From Paramuribaculum sp. (GTDB taxonomy: Bacteria > Bacteroidota > Bacteroidia > Bacteroidales > Muribaculaceae): DNA of 7,825 bases. Made by a program: the position numbers and the translations under genes. Under the pieces are notes generated by a model that saw only the letters and a list, made by a program, of their open reading frames with translations, was not told the DNA's origin and made no database searches. The first letter of the stretch is position 1; each line of letters opens with the position of its first letter. This document shows, piece by piece, positions 1 through 7,319 of this stretch. The DNA is taken from positions 1 through 7,825 of the forward strand of contig JAIDXU010000363.1 of the NCBI GenBank assembly GCA_029058455.1. The letters run 5' to 3'.

Positions 1-20
1 GTGTAGGGTTTCGTTGCCAT
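1..20 (-). CDS. 5' end of a minus-strand gene, probably a DUF3098 small membrane protein (partial)
   Basis: On the minus strand an ATG at 20-18 opens a frame reading M-A-T-K-P-Y before the window ends. It lies 30 bases beyond the ftsX stop and in the same direction, as expected for the next gene of an operon. In Bacteroidetes genomes ftsX is commonly followed by a short membrane protein of the DUF3098 family, whose members start with a short basic stretch much like this one, and then by the undecaprenyl-diphosphatase gene. The identity therefore rests on gene order plus six residues. No Shine-Dalgarno sequence precedes the ATG, and the leader is A/T-rich, which is normal in this phylum. It could also be a different gene or a chance ATG. 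Confidence 0.45.
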
Positions 21-50
21 ATTGGTTAAAACAGATTTTGAAATCGGGAA

Positions 51-935
51 TCAGTAACTGTAAATTTCATCGCGGTTCATGCGAATGTATTTATGAGCCG
101 ACATAGCGGCTGAAACTGCGCATATTGTCAGGCCGGCTACAATCATGCCGCCAAACACTATCATGGTTTGCAGGGGGTCGACAGCCTCGGTAATTATCGG
201 GTCAAGGCGTCCCGCATAATAGATGAGCAGCGCGAGGAGTATCACCGCGAATATCGAAGCCGCAAGACCGCTCAACAGACTCGATACCACCAGCGGCCGG
301 CGAATATAGCGGTCGGTTGCTCCTACGAGCTTCATGGTGTGAATGAGGAAACGGCGGGCGTAGATGGTGAGACGCACGGTGTTGTTGATGAGTATAAACG
401 AGATGACGAGCAGAGCCAGAGCCACAATCACCATTACCAGCGACAGCGATTTGACAGTGGAGTTGAGCGAATCGATCATTTCGTTGCTCATGCTTATCTC
501 TACCACGGCGGGATTGTCGAGCATCCCTTCGGTGAGACGCAGAATAGAGTCGGTCGATGCGTAAGCCTCGGTGACGCTCACGTCAAATTCGGCTGTAAAA
601 GGATTCACGCCGAGAAGGTCCATAACGTTTTCGGCATCGGGTCCCTGCATTTCCTGCCAACGTGCCAGCACAGTGTCGGCGCTTACAAACCGAGCCTCTC
701 TCACGGCCTCCATTCCGTCTAAATCAGAGGCGAGTCGCTCGATCTGCTCGGGAGAAACACCCTCGCTGAGCACCACCGTAAAACCCACGTCTTCCTTTAC
801 CTGACGGGTTATATTGCGGGCGGCAAGCCCGAGCATGGCCACCATGCCGAGCAGCAGCAACACAAGCGCCACGCTCACAGAGGCGGTGATCTGCGAACTT
901 ATCAGCGGCAATTTTTTTATTTTGGCTTTAGCCAT
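51..935 (-). CDS. ftsX: Cell division protein FtsX (ABC transporter permease-like)
   Basis: A 294-residue integral membrane protein, the permease-like partner of the ATPase FtsE. In known systems FtsEX sits at the division septum and uses ATP hydrolysis to switch on peptidoglycan hydrolases outside the membrane rather than to transport a substrate. The sequence shows the FtsX layout: a basic cytoplasmic N-terminus, TM1 at about 18-39, an extracytoplasmic domain at about 40-164, TM2 at about 165-187, a cytoplasmic loop, TM3 at about 214-241 and TM4 at about 256-280. The loop after TM2 carries the family signature, with MKLVGATDRYIRRP at about 201-214. Length is normal for the family. The ATG at 935 starts just before the basic N-terminus and has no Shine-Dalgarno sequence. 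ftsE is not in view, and in Bacteroidetes it is usually located elsewhere. The gene is divergent from nifJ and probably leads an operon with the partial gene at the left edge. Confidence 0.93.
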   Translation of the reverse strand: MAKAKIKKLPLISSQITASVSVALVLLLLGMVAMLGLAARNITRQVKEDVGFTVVLSEGVSPEQIERLASDLDGMEAVREARFVSADTVLARWQEMQGPDAENVMDLLGVNPFTAEFDVSVTEAYASTDSILRLTEGMLDNPAVVEISMSNEMIDSLNSTVKSLSLVMVIVALALLVISFILINNTVRLTIYARRFLIHTMKLVGATDRYIRRPLVVSSLLSGLAASIFAVILLALLIYYAGRLDPIITEAVDPLQTMIVFGGMIVAGLTICAVSAAMSAHKYIRMNRDEIYSY

Positions 936-975
936 AGGATATTGCTCAAAAGGGTATGATTGGGGAAAATTGCTG

Positions 976-1007
976 CAAAATTAATACATTTGGGAAGCGA
1001 AATCAAG
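976..1007 (-). promoter_or_regulatory. Candidate Bacteroidetes-type promoter for ftsX
   Basis: Read on the minus strand, TAATTTTG (983-976) matches the Bacteroidetes -7 consensus TAnnTTTG exactly. A TTG (1006-1004) lies exactly 20 bases upstream and fits the -33 element, although the full box reads CTTG rather than TTTG. The inferred transcription start is near 969, giving a leader of roughly 35 bases to the ftsX ATG. This is a match to a known consensus, with no experimental support visible here. Confidence 0.55.
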
Positions 1008-1062
1008 TCTCTCACACATAAAAACATAATATTAAGGTGAGAAAACGATTTTTTTACGACTC

Positions 1063-1096
1063 TTGTTGTTGCAGTCGAGGAAAATTATTAACTTCG
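1063..1096 (+). promoter_or_regulatory. Candidate Bacteroidetes-type promoter for nifJ
   Basis: On the plus strand TAACTTCG (1089-1096) matches the -7 consensus TAnnTTTG with one mismatch. Upstream lie three tandem TTG triplets (1063-1071); the middle one (1066-1068) is exactly 20 bases from the -7 box, the same spacing as in the divergent ftsX promoter. The inferred start near 1103 would give a leader of roughly 43 bases, A-rich and free of any Shine-Dalgarno sequence. The short distance to the start codon makes this the best candidate in the intergenic region. Confidence 0.5.
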
Positions 1097-1102
1097 CAGT
1101 CA

Positions 1103-1141
1103 TTAATCCAACAGACAACTACATTCAAAATCTTAATCCAA
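1103..1141 (+). repeat. 9-base direct repeat TTAATCCAA in the nifJ leader
   Basis: TTAATCCAA occurs at 1103-1111 and again at 1133-1141, exactly 30 bases apart start to start. The second copy ends four bases before the nifJ ATG, and the first begins at the inferred transcription start. A 30-base period is close to three helical turns, so paired binding of a regulator is conceivable, but the motif is A/T-rich and could be chance. I do not recognise it as the site of a named regulator. Confidence 0.35.
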
Positions 1142-1145
1142 ACAA

Positions 1146-4100
1146 ATGAGTAAGGAAAAGAAATTTTTGACTTGTGATGGTAACCAGGCCGCTGCTCATA
1201 TCTCGTATATGTTTACCGAGGTAGCAGCCATCTACCCCATCACCCCCTCGTCAACAATGGCCGAGTATGTAGACGAATGGTCGGCAACAGGTCGCAAAAA
1301 CATCTTCGGCGAGACAGTTCTCGTTCAGGAGATGCAGTCTGAGGGCGGCGCCGCAGGTGCTGTTCACGGTTCACTGCAGGCCGGTGCCCTCACTACCACC
1401 TACACCGCCTCACAGGGTCTTCTTCTGATGATCCCCAACATGTATAAGATCGCCGGTGAGCTTCTCCCCTGCGTATTCCATGTTTCGGCCCGTACAATCG
1501 CTTCACATGCACTGAGCATTTTCGGTGACCACCTCGACGTTATGGCTACCCGCCAGACCGGTTGCGCAATGCTCTGCGAAGGCTCTGTTCAGGAGGTTAT
1601 GGACCTCTCGGGTGTGGCTCATCTCGCCACCATCAAGAGCCGTGTGCCTTTCGTAAACTTCTTTGACGGTTTCCGCACCTCACACGAAATTCAGAAAGTA
1701 GAGATGATCGAGCAGGAAGATCTCGCTCCGCTGCTCGACCGTGAGGCTCTCGCCGAATTCCGTGAGCGCGCTCTCAACCCCGACGCACCCGTGGCTCGCG
1801 GTATGGCTGAAAACTCAGATATCTTCTTCCAGCATCGTGAGGCCTGCAATCCTTACTATGAGGCAGTGCCCGAAATCGTGGAAGAATACATGGCTGAAAT
1901 CACCAAGATCACAGGCCGTGAATATCACCTCTTCAACTACTACGGCCATCCCGAAGCCGATCGCGTGGTTATCGCAATGGGTTCAGGCACACAGGCCGCT
2001 CAGGAAGCCATCGACCACCTCATGGCTAAGGGTGAAAAGGTAGGTCTCGTGTCAGTTCATCTGTTCCGTCCCTTCTCAACCAAACACCTTCTCAAGGCTA
2101 TTCCCGAAACCGTTAAGCGCATCGCAGTGCTCGACCGCACCAAAGAGCCCGGCGCTCCCGGCGAACCCCTCTATCTCGACGTTTGCCAGGCCTACGCCAA
2201 CAACCCCAACGCTCCCCTCATCGTGGGCGGTCGCTTCGGTCTCGCTTCAAAAGACACCACTCCCGCTCTCATCATCTCGGTGTTCGACAACCTCGCCCTT
2301 CCCCAGCCCAAGGATCACTTCACACTGGGTATCATCGACGATGTGACCTTCACATCTCTTCCCCCGGTTGAACCCCTCGTGCTCGGCGGCTCAATCTACG
2401 AAGCCAAGTTCTACGGCCTCGGTGCTGACGGTACTGTAGGTGCCAACAAGAACTCGATCAAGATTATCGGCGACAACACCAATAAATATTGTCAGGCTTA
2501 TTTCGCCTACGACTCAAAGAAGTCGGGCGGTTTCACCTGCTCTCACCTCCGCTTCGGCGACGAGCCTATCCGCTCAACCTATCCCGTCACCACTCCTAAC
2601 TTCGTGGCTTGTCACGTTCAGGCTTACACCCACCTTTATGACGTGACCCGCGGCCTTCGTGACGGCGGCACATTCCTTCTCAACACCATCTGGGAAGGCG
2701 AGGAACTCGCCAAGAATCTTCCCAACAAGGTGAAGAAATATTTTGCCGACCACAACATCACCGTTTATTATATCAACGCTACCAAGATCGCTCAGGAAAT
2801 CGGTCTCGGCAACCGCACCAACACCATTCTCCAGAGCGCCTTCTTCCGCATCACCGAGGTTATCCCCGTTGAGCTCGCTGTTGAGCAGATGAAGAAATTT
2901 ATCGTCAAGAGCTATGGCAAGAAGGGTCAGGATATCGTTGACAAGAACAATATGGCCGTTGACCGCGGTGACGAATACAAGCAGCTCACTATCGATCCCG
3001 AATGGAGCAAGCTTGGTCCCGATGCTCCCGAAAAGCGCAACGAGCCCGCATTTGTTACCGACATCTGCCGCCCCATCAACGCTCAGGATGGCGACCTTCT
3101 CAAAGTCAGCGACTTCGCTCCCATCGCCGACGGCACATGGCAGCAGTCAACCGCCCGCTACGAGCGCCGCGGTGTGGCTTCATTCGTTCCCGAATGGGTT
3201 GAGGAAAACTGCATACAGTGTAACAAGTGTGCATACGTCTGCCCTCACGCCACCATCCGTCCTTTCCTTCTCGATCAGGCCGAAATGGCAGCCGCTCCCT
3301 TCGGCGAGGATCACACCATCGCCGCTATCGGCAAAGGCTTCGAAGGTCTACGCTTCATTCAGGCTGTCGATCCTCTCGACTGTCTCGGTTGCGGCAACTG
3401 TGCCGATGTATGTCCCGGTAAGAAGGGCGTGAAAGCTCTCGTTATGAAGCCTCTCGAAAGCCAGCTCGACGAGCAGGCCGCATGGGATTACTGCGTTGAG
3501 CATGTTGAGTCGAAACAGAACCTCGTCGACATCAAGAGCAATGTTAAGAACAGCCAGTTCGCCAAGCCCTACTTTGAATTCTCGGGCGCTTGCTCTGGTT
3601 GCGGTGAGACTCCTTATGTGAAACTCATCTCACAGCTCTATGGTGATCACGAAATGGTTGCCAACGCCACCGGTTGCTCATCAATCTACTCAGGCTCTGT
3701 TCCCTCGACACCCTACACCGTCAACAAGCAGGGTCATGGTCCCGCTTGGGGCAACTCACTCTTCGAGGACTTCGCTGAATTCGGCCTCGGCATGTATATC
3801 GCCAACGAGAAGCTCCATCAGCGCATTGAAGATCTCATGAAGCAGGCCACCACCTGCCCCGACTGCCCCGAGCGCGTGCGTCAGCTCGCTCAGGAGTGGC
3901 TCGACAATGAGAACGACGCTGCCCGCACCCGTGCTATCGCCGACGAGCTCGTTCCTCTCTGCGAGGCTTGCAACTGTGATATCTGCAAGGGTCTTGTTGA
4001 GCACAAGCACTACATCGCCAAGCGTTCACAGTGGATCATCGCCGGTGACGGCGCCGCTTATGACATAGGTTTCGGCGGTCTTGACCACGTTCTCGCTTCA

Positions 4101-4709
4101 GGCAAGAATATCAATATCCTCGTTGTCGACACAGAGGTTTACTCAAATACCGGCGGTCAGGCTTCTAAGGCTACTCCGCTCGGCGCTATCGCCAAATTTG
4201 CCGCTTCCGGCAAACGTATCCGCAAGAAAGACCTCGGTCTCATCGCTTCAACCTACGGCTATGTTTATGTAGCTCAGGTTGCCATGGGCGCTGACCAGGC
4301 TCAGACCCTCAAGGCTATCCGCGAGGCTGAGGCTTATGACGGTCCTTCACTCGTGATTGCCTACGCTCCCTGTATCAACCACGGTATCAAGGCCGGCATG
4401 GGTCACTCACAGCAGGAGGAAGCCAATGCAGTTGCTTGCGGCTACTGGCACCTCTGGCGCTACAATCCCGCTATCGAAGCCGAAGGAAAAAATCCCTTCT
4501 CGCTCGACAGCAAGGCTCCCGATTGGGATAAATTCGAGGACTTCCTCAAAGGTGAGGTGCGCTATGCTTCACTGCTCAAGCAGTATCCCGCAGAAGCTGC
4601 CGAACTCTTCGCTGCCGCCAAGTCAAACGCTCAGTGGCGTTACAACAACTATCGTCGTCTGGCTCAGCAGCAGTGGGGCGTTGACCCTGAAGTTGGCAAA
4701 ATCGACTGA
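1146..4709 (+). CDS. nifJ: Pyruvate:ferredoxin (flavodoxin) oxidoreductase, single-chain
   Basis: A 1187-residue cytoplasmic enzyme, full length for the homodimeric single-chain PFOR family. It oxidises pyruvate with CoA to acetyl-CoA and CO2 and passes electrons through three [4Fe-4S] clusters to ferredoxin or flavodoxin; it may also run in reverse. The N-terminal pyruvate/TPP domain has YPITPSS (30-36, T33), E66 and R116, lining up two residues off Thr31, Glu64 and Arg114 of the Desulfovibrio africanus enzyme. The ferredoxin-like domain has two complete cluster motifs: C689, C692, C695, C699 and C746, C749, C752, C756. Ligands of the proximal cluster are C816, C819, C844 and C1076. TPP binding is shown by GDG (967-969) followed by a conserved segment with D995 and N1001. 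The segment at about 900-950 holds six further cysteines. Codons end in C far more often than in dgt or the antiporter gene, suggesting high expression. It has its own promoter candidate and terminator, and no ferredoxin or flavodoxin gene is adjacent. Confidence 0.98.
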   Translation: MSKEKKFLTCDGNQAAAHISYMFTEVAAIYPITPSSTMAEYVDEWSATGRKNIFGETVLVQEMQSEGGAAGAVHGSLQAGALTTTYTASQGLLLMIPNMYKIAGELLPCVFHVSARTIASHALSIFGDHLDVMATRQTGCAMLCEGSVQEVMDLSGVAHLATIKSRVPFVNFFDGFRTSHEIQKVEMIEQEDLAPLLDREALAEFRERALNPDAPVARGMAENSDIFFQHREACNPYYEAVPEIVEEYMAEITKITGREYHLFNYYGHPEADRVVIAMGSGTQAAQEAIDHLMAKGEKVGLVSVHLFRPFSTKHLLKAIPETVKRIAVLDRTKEPGAPGEPLYLDVCQAYANNPNAPLIVGGRFGLASKDTTPALIISVFDNLALPQPKDHFTLGIIDDVTFTSLPPVEPLVLGGSIYEAKFYGLGADGTVGANKNSIKIIGDNTNKYCQAYFAYDSKKSGGFTCSHLRFGDEPIRSTYPVTTPNFVACHVQAYTHLYDVTRGLRDGGTFLLNTIWEGEELAKNLPNKVKKYFADHNITVYYINATKIAQEIGLGNRTNTILQSAFFRITEVIPVELAVEQMKKFIVKSYGKKGQDIVDKNNMAVDRGDEYKQLTIDPEWSKLGPDAPEKRNEPAFVTDICRPINAQDGDLLKVSDFAPIADGTWQQSTARYERRGVASFVPEWVEENCIQCNKCAYVCPHATIRPFLLDQAEMAAAPFGEDHTIAAIGKGFEGLRFIQAVDPLDCLGCGNCADVCPGKKGVKALVMKPLESQLDEQAAWDYCVEHVESKQNLVDIKSNVKNSQFAKPYFEFSGACSGCGETPYVKLISQLYGDHEMVANATGCSSIYSGSVPSTPYTVNKQGHGPAWGNSLFEDFAEFGLGMYIANEKLHQRIEDLMKQATTCPDCPERVRQLAQEWLDNENDAARTRAIADELVPLCEACNCDICKGLVEHKHYIAKRSQWIIAGDGAAYDIGFGGLDHVLASGKNINILVVDTEVYSNTGGQASKATPLGAIAKFAASGKRIRKKDLGLIASTYGYVYVAQVAMGADQAQTLKAIREAEAYDGPSLVIAYAPCINHGIKAGMGHSQQEEANAVACGYWHLWRYNPAIEAEGKNPFSLDSKAPDWDKFEDFLKGEVRYASLLKQYPAEAAELFAAAKSNAQWRYNNYRRLAQQQWGVDPEVGKID

Positions 4710-4759
4710 TAAGCCTATTCCCGGCCAGGCAGGCTGATGTCTGCTGAGGTCGATCTCTG

Positions 4760-4814
4760 AAAACAAAACCCCGCCGCCATATTGTTTATAATTAGCGGCG
4801 GGGTCTTGTTTTTA
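4760..4814 (+). terminator. Rho-independent terminator after nifJ
   Basis: A perfect 9-bp GC-rich stem, CCCCGCCGC (4769-4777) with GCGGCGGGG (4795-4803), is closed by one more A-T pair. After one A-C mismatch the pairing resumes for seven more pairs (4760-4766 with 4806-4812). The loop is 17 bases and A/T-rich. The right arm ends in TTGTTTTTATT, a suitable U-tract, and the left arm begins with an A-rich run, so the element could also stop transcription on the minus strand. It lies about 50 bases past the nifJ stop, so dgt should need its own promoter. Confidence 0.9.
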
Positions 4815-4870
4815 TTCCTCACCTATTATATTATTATACCGGTATCCGCTTACGAATAAGATTAACACTT

Positions 4871-6220
4871 ATGATGCACTGGCAATATCTCATCACCGAT
4901 CTCCGCTTCGGCCTTGAGAATCTCTATGATTCCGAACGAAACACCAGCTCGGTGCGCTCTGACTTTCAGCGCGATTACGACCGACTTGTCTTTTCATCCC
5001 CTTTTCGCCGTCTGCAAAACAAAACCCAGGTGTTTCCATTGCCGGGAAGCATTTTCGTGCACAATCGTCTCACTCACTCGCTCGAGGTTTCGAGCGTGGG
5101 GCGCTCGATGGCTTCGGAAGTGGCTATCGCTCTCCGCGCCCGCTATGGCTCTGAGCCGTGGATCAGCAAGTTTGACGCGTTGCCCGAGATAGTATCGGCG
5201 GCATGTCTTGCTCATGATCTCGGAAATCCCCCTTTCGGTCATTCGGGCGAAATGGCGATCTCAACATTCTTTAGCGAGGGTGCCGGAAAATCTCTCTCCA
5301 ACGGTCTTACTCCCGGCCAATGGGCCGACCTGACACATTTCGACGGTAATGCCAACGCTTTCCGTCTGCTCACCCATCCTTTCAGGGGCCGTCGTCCCGG
5401 AGGATTTGCCATGACCTATCCCACGCTGGCGTCGGTGGTGAAATATCCCTACTCGTCGCTCTTGGCGGGTGACAAAAACAAATTCGGCTTCTTTACCTCC
5501 GAGGCCGAAAGCTATGTGCGTGTGGCCGAAGAATTGAAAATCAAGCGGCTGTCGGCTCCCGGAGAGCCGTTGCGCTATGCCCGCTATCCCCTTGTATATC
5601 TCGTGGAGGCGGCCGATGATATTTGCTATGAGGTGATGGATATAGAAGATGCCCATAAGCTCGGGATTCTTCCAACTCATCAGGTCATAGACCTTATGCT
5701 CGCATATTTCGAACCCGAGCGCCGCGAAAGTATCGAGCGACTGATGAAGCTCGTTGATGATCCTAATGAAAAGATCGTCTATCTTCGCTCATGTGTGATA
5801 GGTGTGCTGGTTGAGGCATGTGCCGCCACATTCATAGAGCATGAAGATGAGATTCTCGCCGGTGAATTTACAGGCACTCTGATTCAGCATCTTCCTCAAC
5901 GGGTGAGTGATGCATATTCGGGCTGCAACGAGCTGTCATGGAATAAAATTTATCGTGCGCCCGATGTCGTGGATATCGAACTTGCCGGCACACGCATAAT
6001 CTCCTTCCTCATCGAGAGGCTTATTCAGGCGGTTATCAATCCGTCGCTCAACTATTCGCGTCTGTTGCTCGCAAAGGTTCCGCAGCAGTATCAAACCGAC
6101 GCTCCAACCCTCTATGGCAAGATTCAGGCGGTGGTCGATCACATTTCAGGCATGACCGACGTCTATGCCCTCGACCTTTATCGCAAACTCAATGCCATGT
6201 CGCTTAAAATCAACAACTGA
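4871..6220 (+). CDS. dgt: Deoxyguanosinetriphosphate triphosphohydrolase (dGTPase), HD family
   Basis: A 449-residue cytoplasmic HD-superfamily enzyme that cleaves dGTP (and in some relatives other dNTPs) to the deoxynucleoside and triphosphate, adjusting dNTP pools. The metal-binding HD signature is visible: H69 in NRLTHSLEV, the H115-D116 pair in AHDLGNPPFGHSGE, and a downstream aspartate at D249/D250 in EAADDICYEVMD. H124 and the FDGNANAFRLL segment (157-167) match the conserved dGTPase region that follows the HD pair. The N-terminal DYDRLVFSSPFRRLQNKTQV block is also typical of this family. It is shorter than E. coli Dgt (about 505 residues) but usual for the Bacteroidetes type. Two adjacent ATGs (4871 and 4874) could both serve; without a Shine-Dalgarno sequence the choice is open. 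It follows the nifJ terminator and is followed 33 bases later by the antiporter gene, so the two may be co-transcribed. Its true substrate range cannot be read from sequence. Confidence 0.93.
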   Translation: MMHWQYLITDLRFGLENLYDSERNTSSVRSDFQRDYDRLVFSSPFRRLQNKTQVFPLPGSIFVHNRLTHSLEVSSVGRSMASEVAIALRARYGSEPWISKFDALPEIVSAACLAHDLGNPPFGHSGEMAISTFFSEGAGKSLSNGLTPGQWADLTHFDGNANAFRLLTHPFRGRRPGGFAMTYPTLASVVKYPYSSLLAGDKNKFGFFTSEAESYVRVAEELKIKRLSAPGEPLRYARYPLVYLVEAADDICYEVMDIEDAHKLGILPTHQVIDLMLAYFEPERRESIERLMKLVDDPNEKIVYLRSCVIGVLVEACAATFIEHEDEILAGEFTGTLIQHLPQRVSDAYSGCNELSWNKIYRAPDVVDIELAGTRIISFLIERLIQAVINPSLNYSRLLLAKVPQQYQTDAPTLYGKIQAVVDHISGMTDVYALDLYRKLNAMSLKINN

Positions 6221-6253
6221 CAATCAGACTTATTAAATAAAAACACTGTCGAT

Positions 6254-7240
6254 ATGTTTCTGCTTATTGTTTATCTTGTAGCCGGACTGGTTCTGATACT
6301 CGCCGGCGCCAATTATCTTACCGACGGTTCGTCGGCCATAGCCAAGCGTCTTGGTGTCAGCGATCTCGTGATAGGTCTTACGGTAGTGGCTCTCGGTACC
6401 TCTACCCCCGAACTTGTTGTCACCATCATGTCGGCTGTCAACGGAGCTACCTCGCTGGCCGTGGGTAATATCGTGGGCTCAAATATCTTCAATATCTTGG
6501 TTATTATAGGCATAACGGCACTTATACGACCTATGAAGGTGGAGCGCACTGTCAATAATGTTGATCTTCCGCTTGTGGTGCTCTCGTCGCTTGCACTGCT
6601 TGCCGTGAGTCTTGGGCCGCAGCTCGGCACCTGTAATTCCATGCCTGAAATCACAAGGGTCGACGGCATACTCTTTCTGCTCTTTTTCCTGATATTCATG
6701 CGCCTGACAATCGTGCGCGCGCATAACGGCGTGGAAAAAACCGATAATGCGTCTCAGCCTGATTCCAAACCAGAGGAAAAAAAGAACTCGGTTGTCAAGT
6801 CGGTGCTGTTTATTGTGGGCGGTCTCGCAGGTCTGATTTTCGGCGGCCAGCTGTTTGTTGACGGCGCCTCAGGCATAGCGCGTTCACTCGGTGTGAGCGA
6901 GGGTATGATCGGTCTTACAATCGTGGCCATCGGCACATCGTTGCCCGAGCTTGCCACCTCGATAGCTGCCGCTCTCAAAGGTTTGGGAGGCATGGCGATC
7001 GGTAATGTGATCGGCTCAAACATCTTCAATGTGTTTTTCATAGCCGGTACCGGCGCGGTGATCAGGCCGTTGCAGTTTGGCACGATAGGCCTTGTCGATA
7101 TGATAGTGTTTACCGTTGCGAGTCTGCTGTTTTTCTTCTCGGGCCGCTATATCGGCAAGAGCGTAATCAACCGTTTTGAGGGCGCTGTAATGCTTGTGAT
7201 CTACATAGCCTATACCGTCTGGCTCATATCATCACTCTGA
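6254..7240 (+). CDS. Calcium/sodium antiporter, CaCA family (YrbG-like)
   Basis: A 328-residue inner-membrane protein of the Ca2+:cation antiporter family, expected to exchange Ca2+ for Na+ or H+; the ion preference is not proven. It is built of two homologous halves in inverted topology, each with an alpha repeat. The first has GTSTPE (48-53) and GNIVGSNIFN (71-80). The second has GTSLPE (227-232) and GNVIGSNIFN (250-259), exactly 179 residues later for both motifs. The glutamates E53 and E232 correspond to the ion-binding acidic residues of this family. About ten hydrophobic segments are visible. The halves are joined by a hydrophilic, charged linker at about 155-182, rich in Lys, Glu and Asp, which presumably lies in the cytoplasm. 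Length is normal for the bacterial YrbG group. It sits 33 bases after dgt with no terminator between them and ends before a hairpin shared with the convergent slyD gene. Confidence 0.93.
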   Translation: MFLLIVYLVAGLVLILAGANYLTDGSSAIAKRLGVSDLVIGLTVVALGTSTPELVVTIMSAVNGATSLAVGNIVGSNIFNILVIIGITALIRPMKVERTVNNVDLPLVVLSSLALLAVSLGPQLGTCNSMPEITRVDGILFLLFFLIFMRLTIVRAHNGVEKTDNASQPDSKPEEKKNSVVKSVLFIVGGLAGLIFGGQLFVDGASGIARSLGVSEGMIGLTIVAIGTSLPELATSIAAALKGLGGMAIGNVIGSNIFNVFFIAGTGAVIRPLQFGTIGLVDMIVFTVASLLFFFSGRYIGKSVINRFEGAVMLVIYIAYTVWLISSL

Positions 7241-7254
7241 TTACAGAAAAAATT

Positions 7255-7300
7255 AATCCGACCCGGAGGAGATAATCGGTGTCTCCATCCGGGCCGGATT
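7255..7300. terminator. Bidirectional terminator between the antiporter gene and slyD
   Basis: A long hairpin fills the 79-base gap between convergent genes. AATCCG (7255-7260) pairs with CGGATT (7295-7300), CCCGGA (7262-7267) with TCCGGG (7288-7293), and GGAGA (7268-7272) with TCTCC (7282-7286). There is one bulged A at 7287 and a 9-base loop. Position 7261/7294 is an A-C mismatch on the plus transcript but a G-U pair on the minus transcript. The plus side is followed by a short TTTTAT; the minus side is followed by AATTTTTTC, a better U-tract. It therefore probably stops both genes and is stronger for slyD. Confidence 0.85.
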
Positions 7301-7319
7301 TTATCTAATGCAGAATTGA

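Noticed and set aside
168..722. 184-codon open frame on the plus strand, antisense to ftsX
   Set aside because: Its translation is rich in His, Arg and Gln with no recognisable fold, and it lies wholly inside the clear ftsX coding region; it is a shadow frame.
1010..1055. Weak hairpin TCTCAC/GTGAGA (1010-1015 with 1037-1042) followed by a run of seven T's
   Set aside because: It has only six pairs with a 21-base A/T-rich loop, and it lies upstream of the nifJ promoter candidate with no incoming plus-strand gene to terminate; probably chance.
4815..4870. Search for a dgt promoter in the gap after the nifJ terminator
   Set aside because: Several TA-rich words occur but none matches TAnnTTTG with a properly spaced TTG, so I do not annotate a promoter although one is expected.
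5261..5680. 139-codon open frame on the minus strand inside dgt
   Set aside because: It is antisense to conserved dGTPase motifs, and its translation resembles no family I know; a by-product of dgt codon use.
6313..6699. 128-codon open frame on the minus strand inside the antiporter gene, with another at 6754-7083
   Set aside because: Both lie opposite the two alpha-repeat halves, and their translations resemble each other only because the antiporter is internally duplicated.
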